25,825 nt of DNA from CAYMTN01 sp964393335 (GCA_964393335.1 CAYMTN010000055.1:1-25825); one strand, 5' to 3'; counted from the stretch's first letter, positions 1 through 9,664 are shown. Translations and numbers: made by a program. Notes: a model not told the origin generated them from the sequence alone.

Positions 1-1
1 A

Positions 2-43
2 GTTGATGAACTAAAACGCCTACTGGAAGAGAAAGGCGAGTAG
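2..43 (+). CDS. 3' end of an unidentified gene
   Basis: An open frame enters from the left edge and reads VDELKRLLEEKGE before a TAG stop at 41-43. Only 13 residues are visible, charged and helical in character. The next gene starts 4 bases later and its ribosome binding site lies inside this tail, so the two are probably co-transcribed and translationally coupled. HicB antitoxin genes often follow a hicA toxin gene, but this tail does not resemble the usual HicA C-terminus, so the identity is left open. Confidence 0.5.
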   Translation, partial: VDELKRLLEEKGE

Positions 44-47
44 AACA

Positions 48-443
48 ATGGGAACGGCAATTGAAGACAGAGCCAAGACTTTGGCCGAGTTGCCTTATAG
101 GGTAGTGGTAATTCAAGACAGTACAACAGATGGAGATAGCATCTTTGTTGCGATGCATCCCGAATTGGAGGGATGCATGGCCGATGGTGATACTGTCAAA
201 GAAGCGGTTGCCAACCTGGATGATGCTCGATATGAATACATCCTTAGCCTGTTGGAAGACGATCTGGAGGTACCTACCCCTTTACCGCTAAGCTCCACAT
301 CGGAGACCTCTTTCGGAGTCACCGGGAATGTAACGAATATTATGACCTATTCAAATGTCGCGGCTGATGAAATGAGGGAAGAAGAATTGAACCCGGTTGT
401 GGATATTCGATCGGAATGGCAGCCTGCCGATTCTGGAAGTTGA
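48..443 (+). CDS. HicB-like antitoxin-family protein
   Basis: This 131-residue protein has a HicB-type partial RNase H-like fold at residues 15-75. The sequence YRVVVIQDS, then HPELEGCMADGDT, then EAVANLDDARYEYI matches the family pattern of a beta strand, a PELPGC-type motif, and a helix with regularly spaced Ala/Asn/Leu. The C-terminal 55 residues (from about 76) are low in recognisable structure, and no clear ribbon-helix-helix or HTH DNA-binding domain is visible. The start has AAAGGCGAG about 8 bases upstream, overlapping the end of the preceding gene. A toxin partner would be expected next to it; none follows downstream, so the truncated upstream gene is the only candidate. Base composition is more AT-rich than most of the window, which is compatible with acquisition by transfer. 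The family call is good; function as an antitoxin is inferred. Confidence 0.75.
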   Translation: MGTAIEDRAKTLAELPYRVVVIQDSTTDGDSIFVAMHPELEGCMADGDTVKEAVANLDDARYEYILSLLEDDLEVPTPLPLSSTSETSFGVTGNVTNIMTYSNVAADEMREEELNPVVDIRSEWQPADSGS

Positions 444-516
444 ATTTGAAGACTGACATCTCTGTGCAGCCACTGGTCAAATCGGTTTGTAGCACAACGA
501 CCGATGAGGTCTTACT

Positions 517-547
517 GACGCGGGGATGGTTGGGGAATCCCCGCGTC
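517..547 (+). terminator. Strong hairpin after the HicB-like gene
   Basis: GACGCGGGGAT (517-527) and ATCCCCGCGTC (537-547) form a perfect 11-bp stem with a 9-base loop, about 75 bases after the hicB stop. There is no T-run immediately after the stem, so it is a terminator candidate only, or a transcript-stabilising hairpin. Confidence 0.4.
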
Positions 548-580
548 CTGGTCGAAGGACGTAAATAGTTATAAAAAAAA

Positions 581-609
581 CTGACTATCACTTGCGTTTG
601 CGCTAAAAT
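581..609 (+). promoter_or_regulatory. Candidate sigma-70 promoter for the gene at 673
   Basis: CTGACT (581-586, 4 of 6 to TTGACA) and TAAAAT (604-609, 5 of 6 to TATAAT) are separated by 17 bases. They lie in an AT-rich stretch about 65 bases upstream of the start codon at 673. This is a prediction from consensus only. Confidence 0.4.
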
Positions 610-672
610 ACTTTTATCATCCAAGTCACTTACTGTCTTATTTGAGAAAAATCCACCGACAGGAGCTGATGT

Positions 673-1038
673 ATGCCGGTAGCGCTAGAGTGGCACCCCG
701 ACATGCCCGTTCTATTGACGACCTATTCAGGGGATCTTTCGCCCAAGGATTACAAGGCCATGCTTGACCAGCGGCGGCGCATGATCGCCGATGGGCCGGA
801 ACATATCATTCTGGTGGCCGATACCCGCCTGTTCAGCGGCTTTTCAGACGCCGACGTTCAATTGGGCGAGAACATCCTGAGACATAACAAGGTGGCGCAT
901 GCGTTTGTGATACTCCAGGGGGAATTGTATGATCACCTGGCCCGCACCATCCGCAGCGACCTCACCCGCAATTACGCGGTCTATTTTTTTGACGGCGTGG
1001 ATCAGGCTCTGACGGCGGCCCAAACGCGTCTCGGATAG
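673..1038 (+). CDS. Small cytosolic protein of unknown function
   Basis: This 121-residue protein has no signal peptide or membrane segment. It reads as alternating alpha/beta: MPVALEWHPDMPVLLTTYSG, a helix with a basic QRRR stretch, IILVADTRLFSGF, a helix, AHAFVILQG, a helix, and YAVYFFDGVDQALTAA. The pattern of short strands ending in a DTR or DG turn followed by a helix is reminiscent of STAS/SpoIIAA-like folds used by some Chloroflexota proteins, but this is only an impression. The start is supported by AGGAG (661-665), 7 bases upstream. It is the only plus-strand gene between the hicB region and a run of minus-strand genes, and converges on the lipoprotein pair 41 bases away. Function is not recognised. 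Confidence 0.7.
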   Translation: MPVALEWHPDMPVLLTTYSGDLSPKDYKAMLDQRRRMIADGPEHIILVADTRLFSGFSDADVQLGENILRHNKVAHAFVILQGELYDHLARTIRSDLTRNYAVYFFDGVDQALTAAQTRLG

Positions 1039-1079
1039 GCTGGGTGTGTGGCAGACTGCCGGGTAATCTGCCGCCGCTA

Positions 1080-1490
1080 TTACTGAATATCACATACCTT
1101 CCAGCCATTTTCGTCTTGCAGCGTAAAAAGGGTCCGGTTCTCCGCGTCGAAATTCCGCACTTCCACTTTGCCCCCGGCAGTTTTGAACGTCACGACTCCG
1201 GTCATCGCCAGCACAACCTGATCGCCCGTGTCTGACACCGTTTCGAACCCCGCGTGGTCCATATCAATCTGGATGGTCGGATCGCCAATCTCCGGCCACT
1301 CGGTGAACGCACACGATAACGCGTCGATGCGCTTGTGATCAGCCGTCCACAGCGCCAGGATAAACGCCCGACTGACCGCCGCCGGATCGCCCGGTTCGTG
1401 TGAATCATGCTGGCAGGCGACCAGCGCCACGCTTACCATGACGATCACCAACAGCCCGCGCACCGCGCGCCCTCCCCATCGTTGCAGCAT
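1080..1490 (-). CDS. Small lipoprotein, paralogous in design to its upstream neighbour
   Basis: This 136-residue protein begins with a basic and hydrophobic signal peptide ending in the lipobox VALVAC, so Cys26 would be lipidated and the protein anchored to the outer face of the membrane. The mature part reads PAAVSRAFILALWTADHKRI, then beta-rich segments, and ends NGWKVCDIQ. This is the layout of NTF2/DUF4878-like lipoproteins: a helix in which a cell-surface domain counts residues as FxxALxxxD, then strands ending in W-x-V-C-D. It lies 98 bases downstream of a second lipoprotein of the same design on the same strand, suggesting an old tandem duplication and probable co-transcription. A GGGAGGAGG tract lies about 13 bases upstream of the start, which is rather far. 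Substrate or role is unknown. Confidence 0.75.
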   Translation of the reverse strand: MLQRWGGRAVRGLLVIVMVSVALVACQHDSHEPGDPAAVSRAFILALWTADHKRIDALSCAFTEWPEIGDPTIQIDMDHAGFETVSDTGDQVVLAMTGVVTFKTAGGKVEVRNFDAENRTLFTLQDENGWKVCDIQ

Positions 1491-1588
1491 TCCGCTCAGC
1501 CATCCTCCTCCCAGGCGGGTAACAAAACGCCCGGCAAGCGCCAGGCGTCACGTATCGTCGATATTTCTAACCGCGCCCGCAGCGCACC

Positions 1589-2059
1589 CTACTCGCCGCT
1601 TGACTCGGTCGGATTCTCACCGCCACTCATGTCAGTCTGCAAGGGCGAGCCTTCAAACACGGATTTATCCGTCACGCACCAGTCGCCGTTCACTTTGGCC
1701 ATGTCCAGCACAATACGCGTGTTTTTCTTCTCAGAAAGCACCCATTGGCGCGGCAGATCGGGATCGCCGTAATCATACGACCCGGTGGCGATGATTTCTT
1801 TTTGGTTGTTGGCTTTGCCGATGTCAAACTTGAGATCGATGCTCTTCTGGTGAACGTTCTGCTCCCTGTACCAGTCCAGCAAGACCTGCGTTTGATCCTG
1901 GAACGACGCGCAGGCCAACCCCAGCGCCTTCTGGTCGTCACCTTTCAACAACGCGTTGACGTAATCCTCGCCTGCATCACGCGATTTGGTGCTGCATGCA
2001 ACCAGCAGCGCAGATACGACCAGCAGCGCCACCAGTAGTAAAGCGAACTTCTTCGACAT
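1589..2059 (-). CDS. Small lipoprotein, NTF2/DUF4878-like layout
   Basis: This 156-residue protein starts MSKKFALLLV and has the lipobox LLVAC, with Cys22 as the predicted lipid attachment site. The mature protein opens with DAGEDYVNALLKGDDQKALG, a helix typical of NTF2-like DUF4878 lipoproteins. It continues with a stretch of strands (QWVLSEKKNTRIVLDMAKVN) and ends the fold with GDWCVTDKSVF. The last 15 residues are a polar tail. The equivalent features of the downstream lipoprotein (helix, strands, final W-x-V) support paralogy. GAGGGGAG precedes the ATG by about 10 bases. It is the first gene of a probable two-gene transcription unit. Function is unknown; secretion and lipidation are inferred from the signal. 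Confidence 0.8.
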   Translation of the reverse strand: MSKKFALLLVALLVVSALLVACSTKSRDAGEDYVNALLKGDDQKALGLACASFQDQTQVLLDWYREQNVHQKSIDLKFDIGKANNQKEIIATGSYDYGDPDLPRQWVLSEKKNTRIVLDMAKVNGDWCVTDKSVFEGSPLQTDMSGGENPTESSGE

Positions 2060-2193
2060 AAGGTATTTACTCCCCTCTATCGGCTGTGCAATAGCGCATC
2101 AAGCGACTAACAAAACGGCATGATGATACTGCTTTGTGCCCTGCTGCGCAATAAAAAGGCGGGAAAAATCGCCGGGGACGGCGCGGAGGTGCC

Positions 2194-2973
2194 TCACAAC
2201 GGGTAGACGTTGATGCCGACCGACGTCGCCGCCGCGACCAGGACGGGCGCGACCAGCAGCGCGGGCAGAAAATTCACCATGCGCGGCTTTTTGATGTCGA
2301 GCAGCGTCAGCGCCAGCCCGATCAGGATCAGGCCGCCGACGGCAGTCATTTCGTTGATCATGGGATCGGTCATGAACTGGCCCGCGAGACTGCCCATCAG
2401 CGCCAGCCCGCCCTGCACGCCGAAGACCGTGATCACGCTGAACAGCACGCCGATGCCGAGCGTGGACGCGAACGCCATCGACGTGAAGCCGTCCAGCACA
2501 CTTTTGATCGCCAACTGCTCAAAACCGCTGTCGATGCCCATGCCATCCTGGATCGCGCCGACAAACGTCAGCGGACCGACGCAAAACACCAGCGACGCGG
2601 TGACAAAACCCTCGATGAACCGGGCGCGTGGATCGTGTTCGACGTGCGGCACCGGGTCGGTGACTCCGTCCAGCTCGACCGGACCGGCGACGGGAGTCCC
2701 GCCCTGCACTTTGTTTTGCAGCCAGCCCGCGAAACGCTCAAGCTGCACGTCCAGCCGCAGCAGCTCGCCGATGATCGCGCCGATCACCAGGCTGAGCAGC
2801 GGCAGCAGAACGTTACCCGTCTTGTTGGCGTTGCTGAATCCGACATACAGCGTCGTCAGGCCGATTCCGGCGATGATCGATTCCTGAACGCGCTGCGACA
2901 GCCGGTTGCCGACCAGCAGCCCAATCGAACTGCCGGTCAACACGGTGAACGTGTTTAGGATCGTGCCCCACAT
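2194..2973 (-). CDS. DUF554 family membrane protein
   Basis: This is a polytopic membrane protein of 259 residues if the start is the Met of MWGTILNTF. That start has GAGGGG at a normal distance upstream; a Met 8 codons further upstream would add a hydrophilic extension unlike the family. The sequence carries the DUF554 (YdfK/YqgA) hallmarks: GTILNTFTVLTGSSIGLLVG at the N-terminus, a GLTTLYVG segment, FVTASLVFCVGPLTFVGAIQDG in the middle, SVLDGFTSMAFASTLGIGV, and GGLILIGLALTLLDIKKPRMVNFLPAL near the end. About six to seven membrane segments can be seen. A cytosolic or loop insert at about residues 95-130 (rich in Pro, Asp and His) makes it slightly longer than typical members. The family has been proposed to be a transporter, but the substrate is not established. 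It appears to be monocistronic. Confidence 0.92.
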   Translation of the reverse strand: MWGTILNTFTVLTGSSIGLLVGNRLSQRVQESIIAGIGLTTLYVGFSNANKTGNVLLPLLSLVIGAIIGELLRLDVQLERFAGWLQNKVQGGTPVAGPVELDGVTDPVPHVEHDPRARFIEGFVTASLVFCVGPLTFVGAIQDGMGIDSGFEQLAIKSVLDGFTSMAFASTLGIGVLFSVITVFGVQGGLALMGSLAGQFMTDPMINEMTAVGGLILIGLALTLLDIKKPRMVNFLPALLVAPVLVAAATSVGINVYPL

Positions 2974-3009
2974 ACGCGCCCCCTCAAGCGCCGCCACATT
3001 GCACGGATA

Positions 3010-3113
3010 CCCTCACCCCTATATCTCCCACAGAGTAGGAGAGGGGACTTCATGCGGCTTGCATGTTTTCTCCCCTCGCCTATGGAACATGGGAGAGGGG
3101 CCGGGGGTGAGGG
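3010..3113. repeat. 104-bp composite palindrome, CCCTCACCCC ends
   Basis: Terminal inverted repeats CCCTCACCCC (3010-3019) and GGGGTGAGGG (3104-3113) are perfect. Inside are two further hairpins built from CTCCC/GGAG and CTCCCCTC/GAGGGG blocks. Related elements occur at 6463-6652, 17322-17370, 17456-17498 and 20415-20510, all between genes. This is a REP- or MITE-like family; it may also work as a terminator for the DUF3048 transcript. Confidence 0.75.
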
Positions 3114-3160
3114 CCGGCAGCCTCTGGCTCCCGTGTGCGATATGCGCGGAAAACGTGTTT

Positions 3161-4561
3161 TTACGGCATCTGCTCGAGCGTGGCGGTCGGCGTGACCGGC
3201 GTCGGCGTGATGTACGGCGCGATAGCCGTCGCCGTCCCGGCAGCCGACTCGGTCTGCGTCGCATAGATCGCGCTGGCCGTCGCCGGCATGTCTGCCTGCT
3301 GCTCGCTGACGTCCACGCCGTACATCACCGGGCGGACGACTTCAAACCACGTCTGGCCCGGCTTGAGGTGCATCGGCGTCTGGCCGTCGGCAAACAGCAG
3401 CCATAGGCCCGATCTACCCTGGGCGTGCGCCCAGATGCCTTCGTACCACATGCCATCCCGGAATAACCACGCCGTGCCGCGTCCCCAAAGCTGCGTTTCG
3501 ACCACCACGCCGCTGACTTCGCTGTCGAGGATGTCGGGGCGGTCCACGTGCACCGCTTCGAGGATCACGACGTTATCAGCGGCAAGCTGGTTGCCGCTGA
3601 TCGCGTCCACGTGCGGCAGGCCGTTGTTGTAGCGGTAGTAGCGCCCGTCGTCGGCGTGATACTGCCAGCGCGTATCCTGGCGCGGATTCCAGTAGTTGAT
3701 GAAAATGTCCGCCGCCGGTTTGCCGCCGGGGTCCGGCACGTCAGAAAACGAGAAGCCCTTGACCTGGTAACCATCGTTGACCTGCCGCTCTTCGGCCACC
3801 TGCCACATCTCGAAGGTGTTGCCGAACAGCGTGTGCTCGAATGCCTTGCCGTCTTCGGGATAGCGGCAGAACGGCGGGCAGTTAACGCCCATTTGCGGCG
3901 TGAGCGCACGCCACTTCCAATCCGCGTCGAGAATATAATGGTAAATCCAGTCGTTCGCGCCGCTGTAGGCCAGCAGTGCCTGGAACATGGGCACCAGTTC
4001 CAGGTCGAGCAGGCGCGCGCTGCGGATGCTGCCCACCTTCTCCGCGCCCTGGCTGCGATAAATGGCGGCGAAACGCGTCACCGCGCCTTCAACCTCGTAC
4101 TCAAACACGATGTCGGCTTTGTCCAGGCCGCTCTGCGGGCGCACGACTTCCGGGAAGTTCGACACCTTCACGATCAAGGTGCGCCGGTTGCGGGCCTCCT
4201 CGTTGGGATACGGCAGGCCGGTCAGCGGGTTGTAGTTATCGGGGTACTCGTCCGGGCCGACAACCGTCGCGGTCGGCGACGGCGTGAAGGTCGGGGTTGC
4301 AGTCGCCGTGTTGGTCGCGGTGGGGGTTGGCGTGTGGGTGGACGTCGGAGTCAGCGTCGGCGTATGCGTCGCGGTGGGGCGCGGCGTATTCGTCGGCGGC
4401 GGCGTGGGGGAATCCGTCGCGGTGGGACGGGGCGTATTCGTCGGCGGCGCGGTCGGCGCATCCTGCCCCGCTGCCGTGCGCGGACTCACGCTGGCGACAC
4501 CGCCCAGCATCGTGACCACCACTACCCCGCATAATACCAGTACAAGCGCCAAACGTCGCAT
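3161..4561 (-). CDS. DUF3048 (YerB-like) exported protein with Thr/Pro-rich linker
   Basis: This is an exported protein of 466 residues from the chosen start MRRLALVLVL. GAGGT lies about 9 bases before that ATG, and it gives a classical signal peptide; 29 further codons upstream lack signal-like character. Residues about 12-30 are hydrophobic. A low-complexity linker follows, built of TPRPTAT and TPTPTAT type units (roughly residues 40-100, encoded at 4260-4470), which holds the domain away from the membrane. The DUF3048 domain begins at DEYPDNYNPLTGLPYPNEEA and continues with ARNRRTLIVKVSNFPEVVRPQ, the ARLLDLELVPMFQALLAYSG block, and a C-terminal part with NGLPHVDAISGNQLAADNVV, WLFRDGMWYEGIW and HLKPGQTWFEVV. 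These match the known N- and C-terminal halves of the family. The C-terminus carries another short Thr/Pro tail. The biochemical function of DUF3048 is unknown; the cell surface location is inferred. Confidence 0.93.
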   Translation of the reverse strand: MRRLALVLVLCGVVVVTMLGGVASVSPRTAAGQDAPTAPPTNTPRPTATDSPTPPPTNTPRPTATHTPTLTPTSTHTPTPTATNTATATPTFTPSPTATVVGPDEYPDNYNPLTGLPYPNEEARNRRTLIVKVSNFPEVVRPQSGLDKADIVFEYEVEGAVTRFAAIYRSQGAEKVGSIRSARLLDLELVPMFQALLAYSGANDWIYHYILDADWKWRALTPQMGVNCPPFCRYPEDGKAFEHTLFGNTFEMWQVAEERQVNDGYQVKGFSFSDVPDPGGKPAADIFINYWNPRQDTRWQYHADDGRYYRYNNGLPHVDAISGNQLAADNVVILEAVHVDRPDILDSEVSGVVVETQLWGRGTAWLFRDGMWYEGIWAHAQGRSGLWLLFADGQTPMHLKPGQTWFEVVRPVMYGVDVSEQQADMPATASAIYATQTESAAGTATAIAPYITPTPVTPTATLEQMP

Positions 4562-4671
4562 AAATCGTGACCTCAATGCAATAAGCCTCAAACACGGTCG
4601 CCCAGTATAACGCCACATCCGCGTGCTGCCTACCCCGCGCTTGCCCACCGGTTGCCCTGTTCAAATGGTAT

Positions 4672-4707
4672 GAGGCCGGGGACGCGCAGCGTCCGGCCTC
4701 GGTTTTT
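4672..4707 (+). terminator. Intrinsic terminator-like hairpin, plus orientation
   Basis: GAGGCCGG with ACGC pairs with GCGT and CCGGCCTC (4672-4700) with a small bulge, and TTTTT follows at 4703-4707. The U-run lies on the plus strand, although the flanking genes are both on the minus strand, so it would only stop plus-strand or antisense transcription. For the upstream DUF559 remnant it is a hairpin without a U-run. Confidence 0.55.
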
Positions 4708-4723
4708 GTGTGGGTCGGGATGC

Positions 4724-5001
4724 TTACCGGCGAGGAGTGATCGCTTCACGAACTTGGCGGACGACGTCGTCCAGTGCTGAGAACACGGTGTCATTCGTAT
4801 AGCGCAGCACGCGCAAACCGAGACTTTCCAGGTATTCCTGGCGGATCGCGTCCTCGGCGGGCGTGTACTCGTGAACCGGTCCGTCAACCTCGATCACCAG
4901 GTTCGCGTCGGCGCTGTAAAAATCCACGATAAACCGGTCAATGGTGTGCTGGCGGCGAAACTTGATCCCGGCGATCTGCCGGTTGCGCAGCCGCTGCCAG
5001 A
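4724..5001 (-). pseudogene. C-terminal part of a DUF559 endonuclease-like gene
   Basis: The frame reads from the junction at 5001 to a TAA at 4724-4726: WQRLRNRQIAGIKFRRQ, then IDRFIVDFYSADANLVIEVD, then GPVHEYTPAEDAIRQEYLES, ending in LRVLRYTNDTVFSALDDVVR. This is the DUF559 / Vsr-like PD-(D/E)XK fold, with the catalytic-type signature F-x-V-D-F-Y and L-V-I-E-V-D-G. The N-terminal third of the domain is missing: at 5002 homology stops abruptly and unrelated sequence begins. No real start codon with a ribosome binding site exists in this piece; the in-frame GTG at 4927 is internal. The missing N-terminus is present in the partner fragment at 6146-6457, and 152 bases are shared by both. The fragment therefore looks like one half of a disrupted gene or the remnant of a second paralogue. 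Confidence 0.8.
4850..5001. repeat. 152-bp direct repeat, copy A
   Basis: This copy matches 6188-6339 in the same orientation with about 5 mismatches, all in the first 60 bases; the remainder is identical up to a sharp end at CCAGA. It encodes the shared central part of the DUF559 domain. The repeat flanks the 1.2-kb segment holding the thioredoxin-like gene. Confidence 0.9.
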
Positions 5002-5162
5002 CTTTTCAACACCGCTTCCCGAAACTCCCGGCCCCCGCCAATTGCCAATTGTTCAATGTCACTTAAGGTGATGTCCTCAGCGTTCGGCTTCCGGGCTAAC
5101 ATGTCGTCAATCATCGCTTCGGCCTGTGCCATCAAGTATGCTTTCAGTTCCTCTGGAGTCAT
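4938..5162 (-). pseudogene. Chimeric small reading frame at a recombination junction
   Basis: The first 55 or so residues (encoded down to 5002) are MTPEELKAYLMAQAEAMIDD, then MLARKPNAEDITLSDIEQLA, then GGGREFREAVLKSL. After that the frame crosses into DUF559 sequence in the wrong phase, giving a nonsense tail of about 19 residues. The N-terminal part has its own ribosome binding site (GGAAGAGG before the ATG). Its layout of a helix, ITLSDIEQLA and another helix resembles the N-terminus of ISKra4-type transposases as I recall them, but this is uncertain and unverified. It is best read as the 5' remnant of a gene cut off when the two sequences were joined. Confidence 0.6.
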
Positions 5163-5281
5163 GGAGCCTCTTCCTTTCTTGGATCGGTCCCAGTTTACTC
5201 CCTTTTCGTGAACTCAACTGAAATGCACCCGAACGGGTACATGATAACTAGCATCCGGCGACAGGGTTCCTCAATGGTTTG

Positions 5282-6133
5282 TCACTGTGCTAAAGCCTTG
5301 TCCAATTCGGCTACAAACCATGCCTCGTCGATTGGCCCTACCTTGAACCAGATAATCTTTCCTCGGCGGTCTACCAGGTAGGATTCCGGAAAGGCATCAA
5401 TATGGTATTGGGTTGAAATCTTGCGGTCTGTGTCAGGGCCGTTAGGATAGGTCACACCAAACGCTTTCAGAGTGTCGAGGGCCTCAGCCTCGGTATTCCA
5501 CCAGTTAACAACGCCAAGAAAGACAACTCCCTTCGTGCGATATTGCTTCCAGATTCTCTCAACCGCAAGGCTATAATCATATGGTCCAGGGCTGCCCCAG
5601 AAGTCGATAAATACCACCTGCCCGCGCAAGTCCGAAAGGCTGATCTGTGGCTTGCCCAAGCCACCATCATAACCGGGGTAAAATGTCAGCGTAAAATCGG
5701 GTGCAGCGCCGGACAGAGACTTCGAAGCCTGGTGCGCGCGTTCTCTCTCTGCCAGAGAGGTTGTCAGTCCACAGAGAACTATGGCCCAGAAGAGTACGGC
5801 GAATGCCCCAAATACCCTCAGTTGCGGCCAATAAAACCCTGGCAACTCCTTGAGCGTGTACTCTTTACTCGATCCGAAAGCAGAAGCTTGAGTGAATTTC
5901 TCGCTGTATATTTCGTAGGACCTCACCGGGACGATTGGGATAAAAAAGAAGACAATCCACTTTGTTGCAATCCGTCCATTTGGCGTCGACTTATTTCCAT
6001 ATAGTTTCGTCCCAAATCCCTGGATGGTTCCCGTATTATTGCTTTTACGTGCAATGCGCCAGGAAACCACAACTACCACAACGAGAGCAATGACAATACC
6101 GACGATCTCGATAATCACAGTTGTAGATCCCAT
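5282..6133 (-). CDS. Membrane-anchored thioredoxin-fold protein lacking the CXXC cysteines
   Basis: This 283-residue protein has an N-terminal membrane helix (about 7-24) and a small domain around GFGTKLYG...ATKWIVFFFIPIVPVRSYEI (36-75). That domain contains a hydrophobic IVFFFIPIVPV hairpin. A second membrane helix follows at about 104-125. The C-terminal half is TlpA/ResA-like: APDFTL at 143, LRGQVVFIDFWGSPGPYDYS around 168-187, VVFLGVVNWW, TYPNGPDTDRKISTQYHIDA, and FPESYLVDRRGKIIWFKVGP with the conserved cis-Pro. The active site, normally W-A-x-W-C-x-P-C, reads W-G-S-P-G-P-Y-D (178-185), so both cysteines are replaced (by Gly182 and Asp185). Dithiol redox chemistry is therefore not expected. 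GAGGAG precedes the ATG by 8 bases. The gene begins 12 bases after the stop of a truncated DUF559 frame and lies in a 1.2-kb segment bounded by the 152-bp repeats. It is more AT-rich than the surroundings, which suggests insertion. Confidence 0.85.
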   Translation of the reverse strand: MGSTTVIIEIVGIVIALVVVVVVSWRIARKSNNTGTIQGFGTKLYGNKSTPNGRIATKWIVFFFIPIVPVRSYEIYSEKFTQASAFGSSKEYTLKELPGFYWPQLRVFGAFAVLFWAIVLCGLTTSLAERERAHQASKSLSGAAPDFTLTFYPGYDGGLGKPQISLSDLRGQVVFIDFWGSPGPYDYSLAVERIWKQYRTKGVVFLGVVNWWNTEAEALDTLKAFGVTYPNGPDTDRKISTQYHIDAFPESYLVDRRGKIIWFKVGPIDEAWFVAELDKALAQ

Positions 6134-6145
6134 ATCATGGTCTCC

Positions 6146-6457
6146 TCATATTAGACTCTCGAGATTCCCTCTCTGGGGAATTATGGAGTCTTCGGCGGGT
6201 GTGTACTCGTGAACCGGTCCATCGACCTCGATCACCAGGTTGGCGTCGGCGCTGTAAAAATCCACGATAAACCGGTCAATGGTGTGCTGGCGGCGAAACT
6301 TGATCCCGGCGATCTGCCGGTTGCGCAGCCGCTGCCAGAGCGCCTCTTCAGCGGGCGTCGGATCATGGCGTTTTTGGCGAGCGAGAGGCTTGAGTTTGGC
6401 CCAGAGGTCGGGGGGTGTGAGGTAGGGATGTGTTTTCGAGTCGGGATCGTCCGGCAT
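6146..6457 (-). pseudogene. N-terminal part of a DUF559 endonuclease-like gene
   Basis: This frame starts at an ATG preceded by GAGGTGA, which is supplied by the end of the adjacent palindromic repeat. It reads MPDDPDSKTHPYLTPPDLWA, KLKPLARQKRHDPTPAEEAL, WQRLRNRQIAGIKFRRQHTI and IVDFYSADANLVIEVDGPVH. This is the normal N-terminal two thirds of a DUF559 (Vsr-like) protein, including the R-x-D-x-T-x-A-E-x-x-L-W opening motif. It then diverges at EDSIIPQRGNLESLI and stops at 6146, whereas the other copy continues with the full C-terminal strand-helix set. The product lacks the C-terminal part of the nuclease fold. The thioredoxin-like gene follows within 12 bases, so it could be transcribed from the promoter of this remnant. 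Confidence 0.8.
6188..6339. repeat. 152-bp direct repeat, copy B
   Basis: This is the second copy of the 4850-5001 repeat in the same orientation, offset by exactly 1338 bases. The mismatches cluster at the low-coordinate end. Beyond it, toward 6153, homology continues weakly with small insertions, whereas the high-coordinate end is sharp. This pattern is more like recombination between paralogues than a target-site duplication. Confidence 0.9.
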
Positions 6458-6462
6458 GGTTC

Positions 6463-6652
6463 ACCTCACCCCTCCGCGCTTCGCGCGGTTTCCCCTCTCC
6501 ACGCGCGGAGAGGGGAGAAAGCCGTCAATGTCCCTATCGTATCACAGAAACCGATGAACTCGCTGGCGACTCGCCAAGACAGAAAACACAATCGACGCGC
6601 CTGTGTGAACTTCCCCCTCTCCGCGTGTGGAGAGGGGGCCAGGAGGTGAGGT
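6463..6652. repeat. Palindromic repeat of the CCTCACCCC family, expanded form
   Basis: ACCTCACCCC at the left and GGAGGTGAGGT at the right form the outer arms. Two inner hairpins are present: CCCCTCTCC/GGAGAGGGG (6492-6515) and CCCCCTCTCC/GGAGAGGGGG (6613-6638). About 95 bases of unrelated sequence separate them. It sits between uvrA and the DUF559 remnant, both on the minus strand, and may terminate uvrA transcription. Confidence 0.7.
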
Positions 6653-6672
6653 AAATCCGCCCCCGCGTCCCC

Positions 6673-9585
<2,913 letters not shown>

Positions 9586-9664
9586 TCGGGGACCTGTCCT
9601 CTTATGTGCCTGTCCAACGGGTTGACCGCGCCGGGGAGGGACGCGTGAAGGTGGCCGATGATAC

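Noticed and set aside
3548..4534. 328-codon plus-strand frame opposite DUF3048
   Set aside because: Its C-terminus is an Arg/Gly low-complexity run produced by reading the Thr/Pro linker backwards. No family resemblance.
4850..6339. 152-bp direct repeats interpreted as transposon target-site duplication
   Set aside because: They are far too long, contain coding sequence of a family domain, and differ at about 5 positions clustered at one end. Recombination between paralogues fits better.
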